Source: Sphingomonadales bacterium UBA7471 | Lineage (GTDB): Bacteria > Pseudomonadota > Alphaproteobacteria > Sphingomonadales > Sphingomonadaceae | Length of the DNA stretch: 64,000 nt | Assembly: GCA_002479765.1 (NCBI GenBank) | Contig: DLOZ01000002.1 | Span: 65,318-129,317 of the forward strand | Direction: 5' to 3' | Shown here: positions 61,259-64,000 of the stretch, one piece after another | Position numbering within the stretch: position 1 is the first letter of the stretch | How the letters are laid out: every line of letters starts with the position of its first letter | The notes under the pieces: generated by a model | Seen by the model: the letters and a program-made list of their open reading frames with translations, nothing else | Databases searched by the model: none | Told to the model about the DNA's origin: nothing | Program-made: the position numbers and the translations under genes

Positions 61259-63811
61259 ATGAAATTCGGAAATCATCTGCTGAAGGCTGCAATGCTGTCA
61301 ACGATCAGCATTGTGTCGCTGAGCGCTGGCTCAGTAGCGTTCGCACAAGACACTGCGCCACAGGCAAGCGATGAAGCTGACGAAAATGTCATCATCGTAA
61401 CCGCAACGAAGCGCGAACAGACACTTGAAGAAGTGCCAGTGGCCGTTTCGGTGACATCGGCTGCTGCAATCGAGCGCGCGCAAGTTCGTGACCTTAAGGA
61501 TCTGCAAACACTTGTTCCTTCGCTCCGCGTAAGCCAGCTGCAAAGCTCGGCCAACACAAACTTCATCATTCGCGGCTTCGGCAACGGCGCCAACAACCCA
61601 GGCATCGAAGGCTCGGTTGGCGTATTCATCGACGGTGTTTACCGTTCGCGTTCCGCTGCAGCGATCAGCGATCTTCCAAACCTGCAACGCGTCGAAGTGT
61701 TGCGCGGTCCACAATCGACCCTGTTCGGCAAAAACGCGTCGGCTGGTGTTATCTCGATTGTGACTGCAGCACCAAGCTATGAATTCGGCGGCTCGGCTGA
61801 ACTCAGCTATGGCAATCGTAACGCAATCGTCGCGAAGGCCGATGTTACGGGCCCAATCTCTGACAATGTGGCGTTCAGCCTTGCTGGCGGCATCAACAAA
61901 GCGGACGGTTACGGCACCAACCTGACCGACGGATCAAAAACCAGCGAGCGGAACCGCTGGTATAGCCGTGCACAATTGTTGATCGAGCCTTCGGAAAGCT
62001 TCAAGCTGCGCTTCATCGGTGACTATGACAAGATTGATGAAAATTGCTGCTTTGTTGGGAATATCTTCGATGGCCCAACCGGCAATGCTATTCGCGCCAT
62101 TGGTGGCCGGGTAAACTCGCGCGGCATCTTTAGCTATAGCGAATATCAGAACTTCAATTCGGAAAACAACATCACCAACGGCGGTATTTCGATGCAGGCG
62201 GATTATGAAATGGGTTCGTTGAGCCTTACTTCCATCTCCGCCTATCGTGAATCGCGCGCAAAAACGAATGCGGACAGTGATTTCACCAGCGCTGACCTCA
62301 TCGGACAAAACCGCGGCGATGTGGACATCACAACCAAGACGCAGGAACTGCGTTTGGCGTCGGATTTTGACGGTCCATTCAACTTCTTGCTGGGTGCCTA
62401 TTATTTTAACGAGAGCATCAACAACAAACAGGCACTGACGCTTGGACGTGATTTCCGCAATTATGCCAACGCCCTCACCGGCGGAGCATATACCAGCAAT
62501 GAAGCACTCATCCGCGCCTTGGCAGGCGTCCCTTCGACCGCCGCCCAATTTGGTGGCCAAGGCCAAGGACGCTTTGAAGATTGGGATTATAAGAACAAAG
62601 CCTATTCCATCTTCGGTACGGCGGACCTTGAACTCACCGACGGCCTCGTGCTGACAGGTGGTTTCAACTACACCAAGGACAAGAAAAATCTTGCGAGCGA
62701 CATTCGGATTACCGACGTCTTCTCAAGCATCGATTTGATCCAGGTCGCTGCTGCAGCTGGCGTTCCTGCGGTTCTTCCGGCCGGTGCAGTGGGCAATACA
62801 AGCACATTGTACCCACGCATCACCGCTTGCCCGAACAGAAATGGCGCGCCAACTGTCTGTAACCCGTTCCTCGGCCTTCAGGCGCTGCAATTCTTGCCGC
62901 CGTTCCTGAACTTTCCAAATGCCGTTGAAGATGGCCGCACAAGCGATGGCAAGTTGACCTATTCGGCACGTATTGCCTGGGAAGCGACCGACAATATCAA
63001 CCTATATGCCAGCTATGGCACAGGGTTTAAGGCAACGTCGTGGAACATGTCGATTGACTCGCGTCCATTCGCTTCGGATTTTGTCGCGGGCTCACCTGCA
63101 CAAGGTGCACCGATAACACCTTCGGCCATTCGGACCGCGGGCCTTGCCACTGTTAACCTTACCAGCGGAACGCGTTATGCGCTTCCTGAAGAGGCAGCGG
63201 TCATGGAACTGGGTGTAAAAGCCAAATGGGATCGTGTTGCATTCAACCTGACCGTTTTTGATCAGTCGATCAAAAACTTCCAGGGCAACACCTTCATCGG
63301 TACAGGCTTTGTTTTGTCCAACGCCGGTAAGCAATCGGTAAAGGGCATTGAATTTGACAGCAGTTTCAATCCGATCGACGCACTGCAATTGCGCGTTGCT
63401 ACCGTCTATCTCGACGCCAAATATGACAGCTATGTCGGATCGCAATTTGGTAACCTCAGCGGCCGGTCGGTCGGTGGTATTCCAAAATGGTCGACAACCG
63501 TGGGTGCAACCTACACGGCGGACTTGAACGACGGCAAAGCGCTGGTCTTCAATGCCGATTATCACAATGAATCCAATACCGTGATAAATGACAACCCAGC
63601 TGACGCCCAATATAAGCGTGAAGTTAACGACCTGAGTGCAGCGGTAACGTTGCGTTTCGACACGGGTCTGCAATTCTCGCTTTGGGGCCGCAACTTGACG
63701 GATGCGCAATATCTTTCCGTCATCTTCCCAAGCGTTGTGCAGTCCGGTTCAGTTTCGGGCTATCCAAACGCTCCACGCACTTATGGTGCATCGGTGAAGT
63801 ACAAGTTCTAA
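61259..63811 (+). CDS. TonB-dependent receptor
   Basis: This 850-residue outer-membrane transporter has a signal peptide (about 1-31, ending AFAQ), IIVTATKREQTLEEVPVAVS as TonB box and plug start (about 45-64), GVFIDGVYRS and VLRGPQSTLFGKNASAGVIS in the plug, and a barrel ending ASVKYKF. The ATG at 61259 follows AGGAGAG. Sphingomonads often use such receptors for sugars, peptides or aromatic compounds; the ligand is not predictable. The large DUF2256-to-receptor gap holds its control region. Confidence 0.93.
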   Translation: MKFGNHLLKAAMLSTISIVSLSAGSVAFAQDTAPQASDEADENVIIVTATKREQTLEEVPVAVSVTSAAAIERAQVRDLKDLQTLVPSLRVSQLQSSANTNFIIRGFGNGANNPGIEGSVGVFIDGVYRSRSAAAISDLPNLQRVEVLRGPQSTLFGKNASAGVISIVTAAPSYEFGGSAELSYGNRNAIVAKADVTGPISDNVAFSLAGGINKADGYGTNLTDGSKTSERNRWYSRAQLLIEPSESFKLRFIGDYDKIDENCCFVGNIFDGPTGNAIRAIGGRVNSRGIFSYSEYQNFNSENNITNGGISMQADYEMGSLSLTSISAYRESRAKTNADSDFTSADLIGQNRGDVDITTKTQELRLASDFDGPFNFLLGAYYFNESINNKQALTLGRDFRNYANALTGGAYTSNEALIRALAGVPSTAAQFGGQGQGRFEDWDYKNKAYSIFGTADLELTDGLVLTGGFNYTKDKKNLASDIRITDVFSSIDLIQVAAAAGVPAVLPAGAVGNTSTLYPRITACPNRNGAPTVCNPFLGLQALQFLPPFLNFPNAVEDGRTSDGKLTYSARIAWEATDNINLYASYGTGFKATSWNMSIDSRPFASDFVAGSPAQGAPITPSAIRTAGLATVNLTSGTRYALPEEAAVMELGVKAKWDRVAFNLTVFDQSIKNFQGNTFIGTGFVLSNAGKQSVKGIEFDSSFNPIDALQLRVATVYLDAKYDSYVGSQFGNLSGRSVGGIPKWSTTVGATYTADLNDGKALVFNADYHNESNTVINDNPADAQYKREVNDLSAAVTLRFDTGLQFSLWGRNLTDAQYLSVIFPSVVQSGSVSGYPNAPRTYGASVKYKF

Positions 63812-63837
63812 TATCCTGAAAACCTCAGGGCAGATTG

Positions 63838-63869
63838 AGCCGGGGCAGCATTGCTGCTCCGGCTTTTTC
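63838..63869 (+). terminator. Rho-independent terminator of the TonB receptor gene
   Basis: AGCCGG-GGCAGC pairs with GCTGCT-CCGGCT around a short loop, followed by TTTTTC, 26 bp past the stop. Confidence 0.92.
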
Positions 63870-63955
63870 TTTGTCCGTGGCATGCGAACGGCATGCAAGA
63901 GCCAACGACCGACCAAACAGGCCGCGCGCTGGATTAAGATAAAACACCGGGAAAA

Positions 63956-64000
63956 TGGTGCCCGAGGGCGGATTTGAACCACCGACACGCGGATTTTCAA
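63956..64000 (-). tRNA. tRNA-Phe (GAA), 3' part (cut by window edge)
   Basis: The minus strand begins inside the anticodon loop (TTGAAAA, anticodon GAA), then stem TCCGC, T arm GGTGG-TTCAAAT-CCGCC, acceptor CTCGGGC, A73 and encoded CCA. The 5' half is outside the window. Confidence 0.9.

Overview
The window looks like a chromosomal segment of an alphaproteobacterium of the order Sphingomonadales; Sphingorhabdus or Sphingopyxis is my best guess. The evidence is the gene content and order: rpsB-tsf-pyrH-frr-uppS-cdsA-dxr-rseP-bamA-skp-fabZ without lpxD or lpxA, large TonB-dependent receptors, a TorF-type porin, MucR and PilZ proteins. Coding density is high and base composition moderately GC-rich. 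I see no plasmid, phage or CRISPR features.

Region by region. 1-12 kb: start of a leucine-dehydrogenase-like gene, tRNA-His, rpmE, then a long minus-strand operon for translation (rpsB, tsf, pyrH, frr), isoprenoid and lipid precursors (uppS, cdsA, dxr), envelope proteolysis (rseP) and outer-membrane assembly (bamA, skp), ending with fabZ. 12-19 kb: a lipoprotein, a repeat-rich spacer, a small membrane-protein gene behind a LexA-type box, then hup, lon, ybaB, dnaX and the SRP RNA. 19-29 kb: a PilZ protein and a nitrogen-catabolic block (two PuuA-like ligases, an aminotransferase, a PuuB-like oxidase and a porin), then Lrp, alanine dehydrogenase and a LacI regulator. 29-46.6 kb: mostly housekeeping (rlmB, an AlkA-type glycosylase, ccmAB, an Nfu scaffold, tsaB-rimI, mucR, fur, plsC, miaB-phoH-ybeY-corC, a glycosyltransferase, rarA), three tRNAs and a 263-bp MITE-like element. 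46.7-54.2 kb: an apparent D-amino-acid and peptide salvage locus in partial decay. Gamma-glutamyltransferase, a TonB receptor and an N-acyl-D-amino-acid deacylase are intact, while the linked dadA, lysR and ridA genes are broken. 54.3-61 kb: a choline/glycine-betaine operon in which the repressor BetI is fused in frame to betaine aldehyde dehydrogenase BetB, followed by betA and a translationally coupled FAD oxidoreductase. A peptide transporter and a DUF2256 mini-gene follow on the other strand. 61-64 kb: a second TonB receptor and the 3' half of tRNA-Phe.

The strongest leads are the BetI-BetB fusion with a BetI-like operator just upstream, the small membrane protein behind a consensus alphaproteobacterial SOS box, the decayed D-amino-acid locus with a remaining operator-like dyad, and the MITE inserted inside a palindrome. 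All functions are assigned by reading motifs in translated sequence. No database search was run.
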